Source of the DNA: Atherinomorus stipes
Lineage: Eukaryota > Chordata > Actinopteri > Atheriniformes > Atherinidae
DNA length: 64,000 nucleotides
Reading direction: 5' to 3'
NCBI GenBank assembly: GCA_023101725.1
Contig: JALJCO010003041.1
Location: forward strand, 115,268 to 179,267
Shown: positions 1-11,691 of the stretch, in pieces
Numbering within the stretch: the stretch's first letter is position 1
Layout of the letters: the number at the start of each line of letters is the position of its first letter
Translations under genes and position numbers: made by a program
The notes under the pieces: model-generated
Told to the model about the DNA's origin: nothing
The model's database searches: none
The model's input: only the letters and a program-made list of their open reading frames with translations

Positions 1-3000
1 ACATTGGAGAAATTCACTGATACATCAGCTCTTCAAAAGATAAAAGGAGAGGATTACATTCTAAGAAAGTACAAAGAAAAGAAAAAAATACATAAGTAAA
101 TAAATTTTTTAAAAGTGCAATCTTATCCTTTAAGATTATGAAACAGAATCTGAAAAACGATTACATAACAACTTGAAATTGGCTACATTGAGACAGTAGC
201 ATAGTATTTTCAGGTAGTAACCCCGTCCTCTGAGGGACAAAGTTCCCTAAAAGAGGGATTTATCTAATGAAGACAGTGTCACTATTTTAAGATTCTGTCA
301 TCATTTGGAGTTAACATCTCATCATATCCACTTACTTTGTTTTAACACTGAAAAAAAACGGCTTCTGTAACAAGCAGCCCTGCATATGTTAACCAATGAA
401 TTTATGATCTCTGTCTCCATTTAAAACTGACATAAATGAACTGCCATTGCCTCCTGCTTATGACTCCCCCCCATCCCTTCCTCACTCCATTGTATTTCTA
501 TCTGTCATCTTCTTGACACCTCCAAAAGATGACATGGAAATACATGTGTCGGCAAGCCTGACAATGAGGAGCCATAAAGCAATAAAGCCAGAAAAAAAAG
601 TCGGACAGGGACCTCAGAGTGTTTGTCACTGTCATGTCTATTGATTAATGACAAAGAAAACGATTGAGAGATCTTCAGCGGAGGGGCAGGAGGAGAAGGA
701 CAGAGAGTATTTTATTTGTTGAGTCCAACATTCAGAGACAAAATGTGCACTGGCATTTTGTCCTCCATTTCTCTTATTGTAGTGCATTAATCAAAGAGCT
801 TTCAGGATGTACATCTAAGCCGTGTGTCAATGTGATGTTCTGCAAGCCAGTAGAAAAAACAACAAAAAAAAGAAACCTCTTTCGGGATGTCTTTTTCCTG
901 ACAGTGGTATCAATTGTCTTGTCTTAAATGATCACGGACACTGCATTACTTGGAAATTAACATTTAGAATTTATGTGAGTGCCTCTCTCCTCACTTCCTG
1001 CCATGGCTGAGTCACAGAAACAAATAATTGAATTGGTACAAGTACATAAAGCATTCCAGCGGCTAATGTAACAGGCCTAACTGGGTTAACGAAGGCAAGG
1101 CCAGAAACAAGAGTGGGGTTATAAAAAAAAAGGGGGCCATGCAGATCTGAACCTTTCTTTCTCTTTTACCAGCCGTGTGCCTTTGCGCATTTTGTCTCTT
1201 ATCACCTTCCTTTATGTGTCACTCTTCATGCCTCCCACCCACTTTAATTGGAAGTCTCCACCTCAGCTGTGCATCACCTAAGATGCAGGGGAAACCTAAG
1301 CTGTCACAAAGTGTGCTTATTAAAATGGACGGGGAAGATGAAAGCCTAAACTCCCCTATTTTCACAAGGCAGCGGTGACTGTCTGAGTGCATCAGTCGTG
1401 GCTTAACGAGAATTTCCTACCCTGAAGCAGTGTGTTTGCAAAAAAAAAAAAAAAAAAGAAAGAAAAACTGTGGATTGTCCCTTTATAATCAGACCCCAAA
1501 TCACTTAATGCACCATGTAGCATAAATGCACAGGAATTTGTCCTGCAGGCAGCGCAAGGCAAACTGACTGCACGTGCTCGACACTTAGTTTGAATCCATT
1601 GTATCATCACCTAACAATTTAATAAATTCAGATATCAAAAACATTATGTAGAAACAATGTAATCTACAGAATATTTCTCTGTGCTTAGGACTGGTTTCCT
1701 TGGAAAGTTTAAAGGAGGTTTAAGGTTTTTCTTTTTTTTTAATGTATGGTGGCCCAGAGGTGCAAAACGTGATTGTATTGATTGGAGATACATTAATATG
1801 GACCCTCTACCCTAAGCAAAATTTCACAAAAAAATATATTAAAAATACATGTATGTGGGGAAAAAATAACAATGGTGGAGGTAGTTCCTTCAAATTTAAC
1901 TTTTTATATCTGTCAATCATGACTGATTTCTTAAATTTTACTACAAGCTTCTATGTTGGACATGTTTTGTCCCAACTCGCAAGAATGAGTGATGTATATA
2001 CAGTCGTCCTCAAAATTACACTCCAATTAAAGGAAATGCTAAATTCACAATAGTTGTTCAAATAACAAGAAACTTAAAAATAAATGATAAATAAAAATTT
2101 ACAGTATCATAATTTAGTGAAAAAAATGTTGCTTTTGAATTGTAGTTGAGAGGATAATTTTAAAAACAAAACAAAACAAAACAAACAACTAACAAACAAA
2201 ATATTCCCAGACCAATTAGAGCACCTTGCTCATGAACAGTGGACCAAAATACCTGTCAATAGGTGAAGAAATCTGCTTGGACATTACAGAAAACACTTGA
2301 TTGCAGTGACTGTCTCAAAATGTTGCTAAATAAAATTTTAGTTCAGGAGCCCCATGATGCTTGTTTGTTTCATTTTTCATTTTTGTTTTTGTATATATAT
2401 ATCTTTCTTTCTGTTGAACCACAATTGAAAATCTCTGCATCTTTTATAAAAATAATACTAAAAGAAATACTCCACTCCACCTTAAAAAAGAGCAAGTCAA
2501 AATTTGTATAAGAGAATGTAAGAAAATACACAAAAGGTACAGACAAAATAACTATTTTGAATAACTCAACTAATAAAAAAACAAAAAAACAAAACATGAG
2601 ACCAATACTGACAATAAAACAGTGGATTACAAACAAAAGAACAAAAAAGCAAAAACAAAACAACAACTTTAGAGCACAAAATTTATTTTATTAAGCAACA
2701 TATTTTTTAAAAATGCAGTTGTTTAATTGTGTGTCTTCTTTTAAATACTGTGTGTTCTGTTTTGTTGCATCAGTTGAAATGTCATATTCATTGAGAATTT
2801 ACCGTATTTTTCCATTTTGTTGTGTTTTAAGCATTGGCTCTACCACAGAGACTGATAGCGATGTGATCCGGTTCAGGTCTGCAGTCACAGTTTATAAATC
2901 ATGAGGAATAAAGCTCCGCTGTTTCTCAGACTCATATGACATCATCCATCACTAAACTGACGATGATAAAAACACATTTTACAGCCGACATGTTTCCTGA

Positions 3001-3474
3001 ATGTACATCCTATCTGACAGCTGTATATGGACCAGTATTTTATCTTTTGTCTTTCCACATCTGTATTTTTCACTTTTTCTTCAAGCGCACATACAAAAGA
3101 AGGTATTTCCTTGATTCACTGTAGCAGCTGAGGTCAGAGGCCTTACTGAGGGACATCTGTGTTTGGCAATGAACAAGATGAATGTTTCTTATTCAGTGTT
3201 CTTTACACAAATTTATCCAGCCAGTCCAAACTTAAAGTAACATTTATCACATTGTAATACTTGTCTGTCTACCGGTCCATTTGCAGTTTAAGAGCCTCCT
3301 ACTGATGCTTTTCATGAGAATTTGTGAAATCACAGATGCTATGTAAGCACGAGCAGGGAATGGTAATAAATGACATTTTAAGTAGTTTCTCTAAGGTCCT
3401 TTTGTTACACGAAACCTTTAATCAGCAAAAACTGCACTGTCACTGAGCAAAAACTAAACCAAAAGGCAGACATA
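1..3474. other. Gene-free AT-rich stretch
   Basis: No open frame here has convincing length or composition, and I recognise no transposon termini. Visible content is AT-rich unique-looking DNA with a long A-tract near 1440-1457 and an AAAAC-type simple repeat near 2162. Segments near 210-290 and 1060-1130 are somewhat less AT-biased, but nothing assigns a function to them. Confidence 0.6.
2162..2200. repeat. AAAAC simple repeat
   Basis: Imperfect tandem run of AAAAC/AAACA units on the plus strand. It could be an ordinary microsatellite or the eroded tail of a retroposon, but no SINE or LINE body is recognisable next to it. Confidence 0.8.
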
Positions 3475-4121
3475 TGAAAAACTTAGTTCCCTTCATGATA
3501 GCTTGTGGAACCACCAACACTAACTTGAAGTGATGGTTTCCTGTATGATGTAATCAGTCTCTTACATGGTTGTAGAAAAAATTTTGGTCCACTCTTCTTC
3601 ACAATGTTGCTTCAGTTCATTGTGGTTTGCAGCACTGGTTTCTGCGCAGTCCTTCTAAGATCTAGAGCATTTCAATCAGGTTGAGATCTGGACTGTGACT
3701 GCACCATTGCAACAAATTGTGTCTTGTCTTTGAGGCCAGTCTGTTGCAGATCTGGCCTCCCATTTGACTCCAAAATGCTTTTGTATACAGAGTTCATGGA
3801 CCACTCAGTGACTAGGAAGTGTCATGGTAATTATAATCCCTCTACCACCATACTTAACAGTTAACATGAACTGATATGCTGTTACAGTAGGTTTTTCCAA
3901 GTTTTATTTGTATAATACGTGTCCAAACTGTAATATAATCTACATTAGTCCTGATTCTAAGACCTGTGTATGACCAAACATCTGCATTTTTGGTCTGGTT
4001 TGTCCAAAGGACATTGCAGTCTAATGATTTGTTTAGATGTTGATGGGCAAACCTGAACCATTCTGCCATGTTCTTTGTGGAGAGACGATGCTTCCTGCAG
4101 CCTTCCCAAACAAGCCATACT

Positions 4122-4500
4122 TTAAAAGGATACTGTGTAACTTTTAGCCACTATGGATATTAAACCTGTAACTTCCCACAGGCCACACAAAAAACTTAAA
4201 CTATCCCTATCCAGGTTTTGGAATTGTGTTTTTATAGACCACTTTGACCAGCTGTTTTGAAGTCAACGAGCCATAAAGCAAAGCACTCCAGGTTACACGA
4301 TCCAGTGAGAGATGGATCCGCTCCTGCAAAGTTGCAATGTCTGGTTTTTGAGGGTGGCAGCCCCCTCGAAGCACTGACGTGTCAAGTGCTGTATATTAAC
4401 CTCAGAAATCACCTATTATTACTTGCATTAATATGAATATTATAATGAATTAGAATATCTGGCTAATATTTGGGTGAAAAGTTACACATTATTCCTTTAA
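4122..4500. mobile_element. TTAA-bounded non-autonomous DNA element
   Basis: The segment starts TTAAAAGGATACTGTGTAAC and ends with its imperfect inverse (GTTACACATTATTCCTTTAA), so the termini are inverted repeats beginning with TTAA. It lies exactly where the surrounding Tc1-like relic loses continuity, just after the block ending in CAAGCCATAC, which supports a secondary insertion. There is no open frame of note. The termini resemble those of the 34814-35917 element (TGTAACTTTT followed by a CCAC motif), so the two may be distantly related. TTAA boundaries suggest piggyBac- or Kolobok-type mobilisation, which is inference. Confidence 0.7.
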
Positions 4501-4510
4501 TGGAAGCCAT

Positions 4511-4528
4511 ATTCAATTCAATTCAATT
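4511..4528. repeat. ATTCA microsatellite
   Basis: Short run of ATTCA units, the reverse complement of the TGAAT/ATTGA tail seen on the L2-type LINE that ends near 50430. It may mark a heavily truncated minus-strand LINE 3-prime end inserted in the Tc1-like relic. The 4530-4930 sequence after it shows no coding similarity that I recognise. Confidence 0.6.
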
Positions 4529-5235
4529 TATTTGAATTTAATTCAATCCAGTAATGATCCAGATTAGTCAAATTCTCCATATTTTAGTAACTTAATTATA
4601 GTCCACTTCAATCACATTTATTATGTCTACACACCCTTCCAATTCATCTTAGCTGTGTTTTTAAAGGCCATAAAAAAGGACGTTCCCAACTATTTAAACC
4701 AAGCGATCACACTGAATTTTCTCTTGGATTCATTTCTTTATTCTGAGAATGTATAAGATGATAGAGGAGAGAAAAGCCTGGAAGAAACTTTCAGTAAAAC
4801 CAGAACCAGGAAAAGATGACATCTGTATACATCAGCTGGGAGCTGAGAGGACAGAAAGGTGGATCAACAAGCAGAGATATCTGGATGAGAAAGAAAGAGA
4901 GCGAGTTAATGACAGTAGTAACTGGCAGGTTGGGGATGATTGGTTAATCAAGAACATTTAATTATCACCTCCTGGCTGCTACTTTTCCTCTTGATTCCGG
5001 GGAAAGCAGTAAGAATGGACAATTCATAGAAAAAATTTGTAGTCCCTCCCACATTAGAGGGTTGCTGTTTTTATGCAAACTTTTCCTGTTTATTTCCCTC
5101 ATTTCTTTCATTTCTTCAAATCATAGATTTTAAATTATTTGGGTTTATGTCAGTTATTGTCAGGCAAGATGATACTCCTGCTGAGAAAGTTTTACGATCT
5201 GGTGCACATCAACATAATCTATGCAAAGCTTTGAT

Positions 5236-5545
5236 TGAACCAGTGGTTATTTGAGTTGCTGATGCAAGTCTGTCCATTCTTCTCAGTCCTCTGACATCAA
5301 CAAAACATTTTGGTTCAGACAACTGGTGGATATTTTCTCTTCCTCAGACCATTCTCTCTGAATGGTTTCTGAAATACTCAGACCAACAACCATGCCACTT
5401 TCAGTCATTTAAATCCCTCCTCATCCATACATGTTCCTCTTGAACTTCAGCTACTTATCTTGACCATGTCTAAATGCCTAAATAGGCTGAGGTGCTGCCA
5501 TTTCATTGGCTGGTTGATTATTTTAACAAGCAATTGAGCAGGAGG
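5236..5545 (-). mobile_element. Tc1-like fragment, N-terminal half
   Basis: Antisense fragment of the same Tc1-like family as 28664-29481 and 37345-38045. Motifs shared with the 28.7-kb copy in reverse complement include the TGGTTATTTGAGT block, the GATATTTTCTCTT block before the ACCATTCTCT helix-turn-helix region, and the CTTGACCATGTCTA block. It covers only the region from the element end through the DNA-binding half of the transposase; the catalytic half is absent. Frames are broken. It lies just beyond the end of the other Tc1-like relic, so two families landed side by side. Confidence 0.75.
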
Positions 5546-5685
5546 ACCCAAAAGACCTCATGAAACCCATTTTATCTTTTCTAAAACTCCATTTTATTTT
5601 TTGGTCATATTCAGTGTTTGTCCATTTTAAATTTTTGAGAATTAGTTTTTTTTATTATTTTACTCCAAATTTAACACCAAGACAG

Positions 5686-6060
5686 CCCAGAGGAAAATGA
5701 TTTTGGAAAGGAGATCGCATAAAAGTCTCATTTAATTCTCCTAGACAAATGTGAGATCCACTTCAGAGATAAATGGCTCTCAGGTGGAAAGACAACCTTG
5801 TCTCCGGATAGAAAAGTTGCACAAAATCTCAACCTAGTCTCACTTCCAGCTTCAAAGGAGATATCAATCATTTCTCAAATGATTCTTAAGCTGTCTCCAT
5901 AAAGTCTCAAATAATACTATTTCTCCTGGTAAATTATAGGAGAAACAAAAGAGACATTAATGAGAACAATTTGAAACCTGAATGAGGCTGGAGTGAGATC
6001 TCCTTTTTATCTCCTGAGATGCAAAAGAGAAAGCTTTGAGAAGTAAAATTTTCCTCTGGG
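5686..6060. mobile_element. 375-bp MITE with 13-bp perfect TIRs
   Basis: CCCAGAGGAAAAT at 5686-5698 is matched perfectly by its reverse complement at 6048-6060. The interior is rich in TCTC/GAGA and CTCCT words and has no coding frame. Flanks are GACAG on the left and AGAGCAG on the right, too ambiguous to call a target duplication. The size and lack of coding capacity fit a non-autonomous inverted-repeat element; the superfamily is unknown. Confidence 0.65.
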
Positions 6061-6245
6061 AGAGCAGAAAGTGATAAAATATAGACAATTTATTTAGTCA
6101 TAACTAAAAACTTAAATCCTTTTATACCTTTAAACATATTTAAGGCAAAAACTTGCACTAGTTTTTGGGGCGGAGGGGTGAATGATGCAGTGTCACCTTT
6201 AGTGACCCCCTTGGAACATTGTCGATAGTTCCATGATATTCTGTG

Positions 6246-7007
6246 TTAAAGCAGAACTCAGTAACTTCAGCTCGGGGCTCTCCCTAGTGGTGTCCTTTCA
6301 CTATGGTAAAGTTCAAAACCCCCCTTCACCCCCACAGCACACAGACGTCTTCTCTACCTGTCTTTCCTCTATTTTGATCCCTGAATATATTTCTAGGCTT
6401 TTACGAGCTTGTTGATGCTACTTTGCTACGTTGGTAGAGGCAGCTGCTTAAAGCAGAGTCCTGTATCTCCTGCAATGGGACGTTTTCCCTGCGTTTGGCG
6501 GGTAAATACGTTGTGGATTTTATTTTTCTCTCATGTTGGCGGGTAGCAGGTAAGAAAGCAAACTTTTTTTTACTTTTTGTGGAAATGACAAGTGATCATT
6601 GAGCCTATTCAGCCATGAGGCTCGGTGATGCTTTACCCAGCCCCCAGGCAGCACAAGCGACGTGAACCGGATCTTCACTCTGGTCCAGCAAAAAGTTGGT
6701 TTTAAGAGCCAGGAGATGGTGTTTAGGTGGTGGGAAGCTACAGAACAAATTTTTAGTCTGGTTCTGGTGCGAACCAGCGCTAGAAGCAGCTCTGTGGATA
6801 GGGGGCCTAAGTGCCGTACAGCAGTTTCTGTTGTTGCAAGATCCGTGTTGGGTCTGCACAGTCAGACTTGCAAGTGCCTCCTACAGGCCAGAGACGCCTG
6901 GGGGAAGCTAGGAAACATTTAATTGCTCCATAAACACCTTGTTTAGCCCCACAGGGATTCTGAAAAACATTTTTTTGAAGTGAAAACGTTACTTAGTTCT
7001 GCTTTAA
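6246..7007. mobile_element. TTAA-bounded inverted-repeat element
   Basis: TTAAAGCAGAACTCAGTAAC at 6246-6265 and its reverse complement at 6988-7007 match at 19 of 20 positions. The 762-bp body has several short overlapping frames around 6600-6920 that look incidental. The right-hand TTAA (7004-7007) is also the left boundary of the next element, consistent with insertion at a pre-existing terminal TTAA. A TTAA target preference is known for piggyBac and Kolobok transposons; assignment to either is inference. Confidence 0.75.
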
Positions 7008-8202
7008 AAGAGAAGTTTCTTTTTTTTTTAAACCTGGACCTTATTTTTGGGAGTATACACATGCATTTACTCACAGGTAAAGTTTCTGCGTCACTTTGAG
7101 TCCTTCGGAAGATATGACGTTAAGTCACCATTCACTGGACATCCTGTAAAATAGCGATGACAGGGCAGCCACTATATAAGACATTATCTGCAGCAAATCT
7201 CCTTGATTTTCGCCAAAACTTTCAGTAGAATGAATGAACCAACAAGTACTATTGTCCCGTGAGTCCAGATTTATCTTTCTGTTAGTTATCAGGGTGTTCT
7301 TACTTTTTGGGGCTGCGTGTTCACGATGCGCGCTTCTGTAGTACAGCTGAGAGGAGCAGCTCGCTACCCAGACAACAACGCAAACACAATTTGTGAAACT
7401 CTGAACTCATAGGACAATAGTACTCGTTCGTTCATTCTACTTAAAGCATTGATGAAATGAAGGAGTTTTGCTGCAGATAATGGCCGTGTCTCCACGCACT
7501 TTCCTGAGTGCACTGGAATTCAGGGCATAGTGTGCACTATTGTCACTAAATGCTGACCCAAACAGAGAACTGCACTTACAGGAAGTGACAGACTAGCATT
7601 ACCCGCTAACCTGAGCTAACTCTACTGAGCTGGTATAACCGCAGCCTCAAACACACTACCAGATCATAACTGTCATCAGGGAGTGAACAGCTTGGTAGCA
7701 TGCCACAATATACATTAGTGATTATGTCTAAATCATTTCATAAACGTTACTTAAATCAAGTACAATACCGCCTCCGATGCAGCAGGTGTCGCCACCGCGT
7801 CAATCATCGCCATTATTCGGCTCTGAAAGCAGTTTGAAAGTCCCGCCTCTTCCTCCACGTTCACAAGATGGCGTCCATTTAGTGCGAGCAGTGTGCTTCA
7901 TTCTGCACTGCATTTTTGGGCGTGATAGGGCAACATCCTGGTACTTTCAGTGCACTGAAATTGTCGCTTAAATGACACCATGTGTGCACTACACACAAAA
8001 ACAGTGTTTGAAGTGCTCAAGTGCGCGGTTTGGGACACGGCCAATGTCTTTTATAGTGGCTGCCCCGTCTCCGCCATTTTACAGGATGTCCACTGATGGG
8101 CGAGTGAATGAAATATCTTCCAAAGGACTCAGAAATGCAGAAAGTAAATGCATGTACATATACCTAGAAATAAGATCCAGCTTGAAAAAAAAAAAAAGTT
8201 AA
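7004..8202. mobile_element. Foldback TTAA-bounded element
   Basis: Long inverted arms run from 7004 to about 7290 and return from about 7340 to 8202. The right arm, reverse complemented, repeats the left arm blocks CCTGGACCTTATTT, TGCATTTACT, GAGTCCTT(C/T)GGA, TGGACATCCTGTAAAAT and GGGCAGCCACTAT. TTAA lies at both ends (7004-7007 and 8199-8202). The right arm is split by a separate 563-bp MITE (7481-8043). A related left half occurs at 16268-16600. There is no convincing coding sequence. Confidence 0.7.
7481..8043. mobile_element. MITE nested in the foldback element
   Basis: TGGCCGTGTC at 7481-7490 is mirrored by GACACGGCCA at 8034-8043, and similarity continues inward through a GCGCAC block. 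The element interrupts the right arm of the surrounding foldback element between the GCAGATAA block and the TGTCTTTTATAGTGGCTGCC block, so it is the younger insertion. No coding frame is supported. Superfamily unknown. Confidence 0.7.
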
Positions 8203-8204
8203 TC

Positions 8205-8505
8205 AAATTACATTTTTAATGTTTTTTTTTAAAAAATGATTTGTGGGGGGGGGGGTGGGGCACAAAAGGGGGGGGGAGGGCCGGAGGGGCGGAGAGAGCA
8301 AAGAGAGAGAGAAAAAAAACATCCCCCCATCCTGAGGAAAAAGGAAAAACAAAAAAGGGGAGGAAGAGGGAGGAGGGGAGCACCACAAGGGGGAAAGAAA
8401 ACCCACAGGGAGGCGGGGGAAATGTCAACCCTCCCCCCGGGGGGGACAGGAGTTCTTCTGGAGGGGGGGGGCTAACCACCCCCCGGAGCTTTTTTTTTTT
8501 TAGTT
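8205..8505. repeat. Low-complexity purine/G-rich block
   Basis: This is a dense mixture of long G, C, A and T homopolymers with almost no ordinary sequence between them, strikingly unlike the flanks. Overlapping frames on both strands are simple consequences of homopolymers (glycine/arginine or proline/phenylalanine runs) and are not genes. It could be a real purine tract or low-quality assembled sequence. Confidence 0.75.
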
Positions 8506-9038
8506 TTTTTATTATGTCCACAATTCCGTGATTGGGGATTTCACATGACTAGTGAATGTTTACTTCACCTGGAGGACATCTTAAAAATCTCTAAAAACTA
8601 CACGGTTAATTTGTACATTTAAAAAATCACTTATTACTCAAATAATTGCACATACATCTACAGTACCACCTCAAATCTAATTTTTTTCAGGAATTATGAC
8701 CATGAAAAAAATGCAATTTCTTTTAGGTGTAAAAATGTAAGATTTTATTGTTTGTCATGGAATCCATCAGGGAGAAATATAAATTATTTTATCCATTATT
8801 TGCTTTCAGGAAATATTGTTTGTTTGTTTTACCAATAAAAAGTTTTACATTTTATACAACAAAAATCCTTTTTTTTACTAATTCCAAAACCACGAAGGTG
8901 TGTGTAATATAAGCGATGTTTTTCCTGCATCTTATAAATACAAAGAAAAAAACAAAAATAACAAACATCATTTAATGTGCCTGATCTCATTCATCTGTAC
9001 AGTAGGTTTGATTTTCCTGCGATAAAAAACATTTATTT

Positions 9039-9263
9039 TCAACTGTATGTTGATTTACTCTTTGATAATTCAAAATCCATTCCATCCTGAGGCTCAACAT
9101 CAAAGCAAAGAGGAACAGTTACATCAGATGTTTTTCTAAGAATAGGCACAGAAAAAAATTCTTTGAATGTGCACGGTGTTAAAATGATCCATTGCGCATC
9201 TTGTGAATAATCAAGAATCAATACTTCATGCCACGTTTCGCTATGCATCGCCATGGCGACCAA
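9039..9263 (-). other. Unassigned protein-like ORF, possible exon relic
   Basis: A minus-strand open frame of about 70 codons whose composition looks more like ordinary soluble protein than random translation (motifs WHEVLILDYSQDAQWIILTP and FDVEPQDGMDFELSKSKS). The first codon of the frame is TTG; the first ATG is at 9254. Just after the stop is AATAAA on the minus strand, a possible polyadenylation signal. I do not recognise the protein. It could be a terminal exon, a processed relic, part of a mobile element, or chance. Confidence 0.25.
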
Positions 9264-9942
9264 TTTGAAAAACCTCGAGTTACATCAACTTGGAGTTCCC
9301 CAAATGCCAGTTGTCTTCCACTTTCCCAGCTGCTGTAAACGCTCTACTCCTGAACAGCTTCTGTTTGTTGTTGACATGTTGTGTTTTTTTCCCCCCTCTC
9401 TCTTTTCTGCTGTGTGTTTTGCTGAAGCTTTAGACTCTCATTAAATCAACTGAGGAACTGCAAGCCTCTATAAACATCAAATCTATAAATTGCATGGATG
9501 GTCTTACGCTAGGTCTCAGACAGCGCTACCCTTTGAAGAAAACTTCTGGGACAAAAACAGAAACATAACTAGAGATTCTGAGGCAAGAAGTGAAAGTCTT
9601 GTTTTGACACTAAGATTAATTTACAAGTTTTCCCTCACTGGCAAAAGAGAAGGGGTGTGAGGGGGATGAGTAGAGAAAGAGCAGAGAGAGATGAGAGGAG
9701 CTTTTGATATTTATTAGGCCTGGACCTCACCAAAGACCTCTCCCAGGACTGCCAATGTGACAATTAAGCCAGGTTGTGCTTTGACACTGTTTCCATAGGC
9801 AAGTGGCCAAAGTATATCTCCAGTCAAAATATCCATGCCAGCTAACAAGCTTGTTCCCTCTCCATAGAGCAGAGAAGAAAGGGAGTCTGCAGCCTTGAGA
9901 CATGAACAAAAGCATAAGAAAAACAAAAAAGAGAGAAAACAA

Positions 9943-9962
9943 GGGGGGGGGGGGGGGGGGGG
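9943..9962. repeat. Poly-G tract
   Basis: Twenty consecutive G residues on the plus strand, followed by further G- and A-rich homopolymers to about 10010. Such tracts are rare in vertebrate DNA and prone to sequencing error, so the length should be treated cautiously. Confidence 0.85.
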
Positions 9963-10059
9963 TTAGAGGAGAGTATAAGAAAAAATAAGAATGGGGGGGA
10001 AAAAAAGGCAAACCCCTCCCAAAAGAAGCCGCTGGAGTTTGCTGAAGAAAACGGTGTCA

Positions 10060-10900
10060 GCAACTAGATGTGATCAAGGTGTTGTGTGTTGTTCCTGTCT
10101 GACAATGTCCAACGCCATCAGGGCCCGACACAAGCCCAGCCAGATAGGAACCAGGCCCCCGGGTACACTCTCGCTCGCTTTTGTTGCGCCTTAATGACCC
10201 TGCCTTGATTCCACCCATAACGCTCACAGCTCTCACTACACCTTTCCTATTTAGCCCACGGTCATGTCAGCTCCCTTATATCCTTGCTCAATCTTCACCC
10301 ACATTTCATTTCCTTGTTCTGTTGTGTGTGTGTCCATGAGTGTGTGTGCATTTGCTTGAAAATGCTCTTGTCTTAGAGGAGCTCCCTGCTACACAATGGC
10401 CATCTAAACTCATTAAGAAAATTCCGTAAAGAGCCATTAACAAACTGGTTCTCTTTGGCCAGAGATATCAGGTCTAATTAGGTGACCGTTCTTGACAGGG
10501 TTGCAAAAACAAAAGGCGCACTCGAATTTGAAAAGGTTCAGGTCCCGCAAAGGGCCTCACGTTTTTTTTTTCCTCCTCCTCCCTCTTCTTCATCTCCCCC
10601 CACTGCAGCCGACTAATGACTGTGGGTTTAACAACAAAAAAGAAGGAAAAAAAATACCTTTCTTCCCTGTGAAGGCGACAGGGAAAGGTTTGCCATCCAG
10701 CGAACAAAAGCCCCTCCACTTCGGGACCTTTTTCCCCCTCGCCAGGTGATTCGCTGTCCTCATTTACGAGACAATGAAGCCACAGACAGACTTATTGTAA
10801 ACACTTTGCATGGACTGCTAAATGGGCTGCCATGCCAAAGCCAGCAATCCAGCACCCACTTCCCTCCTCCTCTTCTTCTTCCTCTCACACTTTCAAGTAC
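10060..10900. promoter_or_regulatory. Candidate conserved non-coding segment
   Basis: GC-richer, apparently unique sequence with no transposon termini and no sustained frame, in a region otherwise AT-rich. It contains homeodomain-type cores such as TCTAATTAGGT near 10470 and several CCGACTAATGAC-like words. This texture is typical of developmental enhancers in vertebrate gene deserts, but conservation cannot be judged from one sequence. It is inference only. Confidence 0.22.
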
Positions 10901-11691
10901 AGTGTGGATTGCTACCGTTTTTTGTTGTACAGGAATTTGTTGTGGTGACACCGCAGCCAACATGTAGCTGGTGAAGTGTATCTTGGTAACAGAGGGCATA
11001 AGCAGTGCAGATAATGCAACAGATACAAAACATAAAAGCTGTGATTTTTTTCTCATTTTCGTGACTACAGGCATAAAGAAACATGAAAGCAAGAATCTTA
11101 TTTGGAGGCTGTTTTGCAGTTAGCCGATTCATTGTATATTATTACTGCAAATGCTCCTTTAAATTTAGCCAAATTAAGCTTCAGATATCTGTTTAATCCA
11201 CACAAGGTATCCAGTAGGGATCTATTCCCTTACATATTGTCCATGGAAATAATTCAAATGTTAAATCAGCTTAGTTTACATGAAATCAAAGCATTTGGAC
11301 TAAAGTGGCTTAAAATCATTGCTTGTGAGCTGTAGGTTGGTCAGATGGTGTGCTTTCTGCTCCTTTTCTAGTCTTTCAAGTGCTGTTTGGAAAGCAACAT
11401 CAAAACTGGGCAATCTGTTCAACTGTGGGAGAACTTTGGTAATCCAACCTGCACTGGCTAAATAATGGCTTATATGGCTTGTCAAGAGGGTGTTTATTTA
11501 TGTTGGTGGGCCTGCAAGTCAAAAACAAGAAAAGCACGACTAAGAGGAAAAAAAGATATTTCTAACATCTTATTTTTGTTGTGGTATTTTCGTAGGGTTT
11601 ATTTTTTTCCAGCCTATCTGTATAAAACCCTTGTTCATTTGCTCAGAAGGTCTTTTTTTTTAAAGTGTAAATGTGCAACTTAACTCTAAAA
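10901..11691. other. Gene-free stretch
   Basis: AT-rich sequence with several overlapping short frames on both strands and none with recognisable domains. A minus-strand frame at 11300-11485 has a somewhat helical composition but no start context or family resemblance. I see nothing else. Confidence 0.5.

Larger units (their letters stand above)
3475..5033 (-). mobile_element. Tc1/mariner-like relic, interrupted
   Basis: This is a decayed DNA transposon whose transposase would read on the minus strand. Read in reverse complement, the segment near 3670-3710 gives a frame close to QWCSHSPDLNLIEML, a degraded form of the QSPDLNPIE block found around the second catalytic aspartate of Tc1-like DDE transposases. 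The text from about 3490 to 4120 follows the antisense of this family in order, ending near 4080-4120 with an amino-proximal block. The terminal part returns at about 4936-5033. The outer ends resemble each other as inverted repeats. The middle is missing and replaced by a TTAA-flanked element (4122-4500), an ATTCA run and about 400 bases I cannot assign. Many stops and indels make it inactive. Family membership is from memory of fish consensus sequences. Confidence 0.75.

Noticed and set aside
1440..1457. A-tract as a retroposon tail
   Set aside because: No SINE, LINE or processed-gene body is recognisable upstream on either strand.
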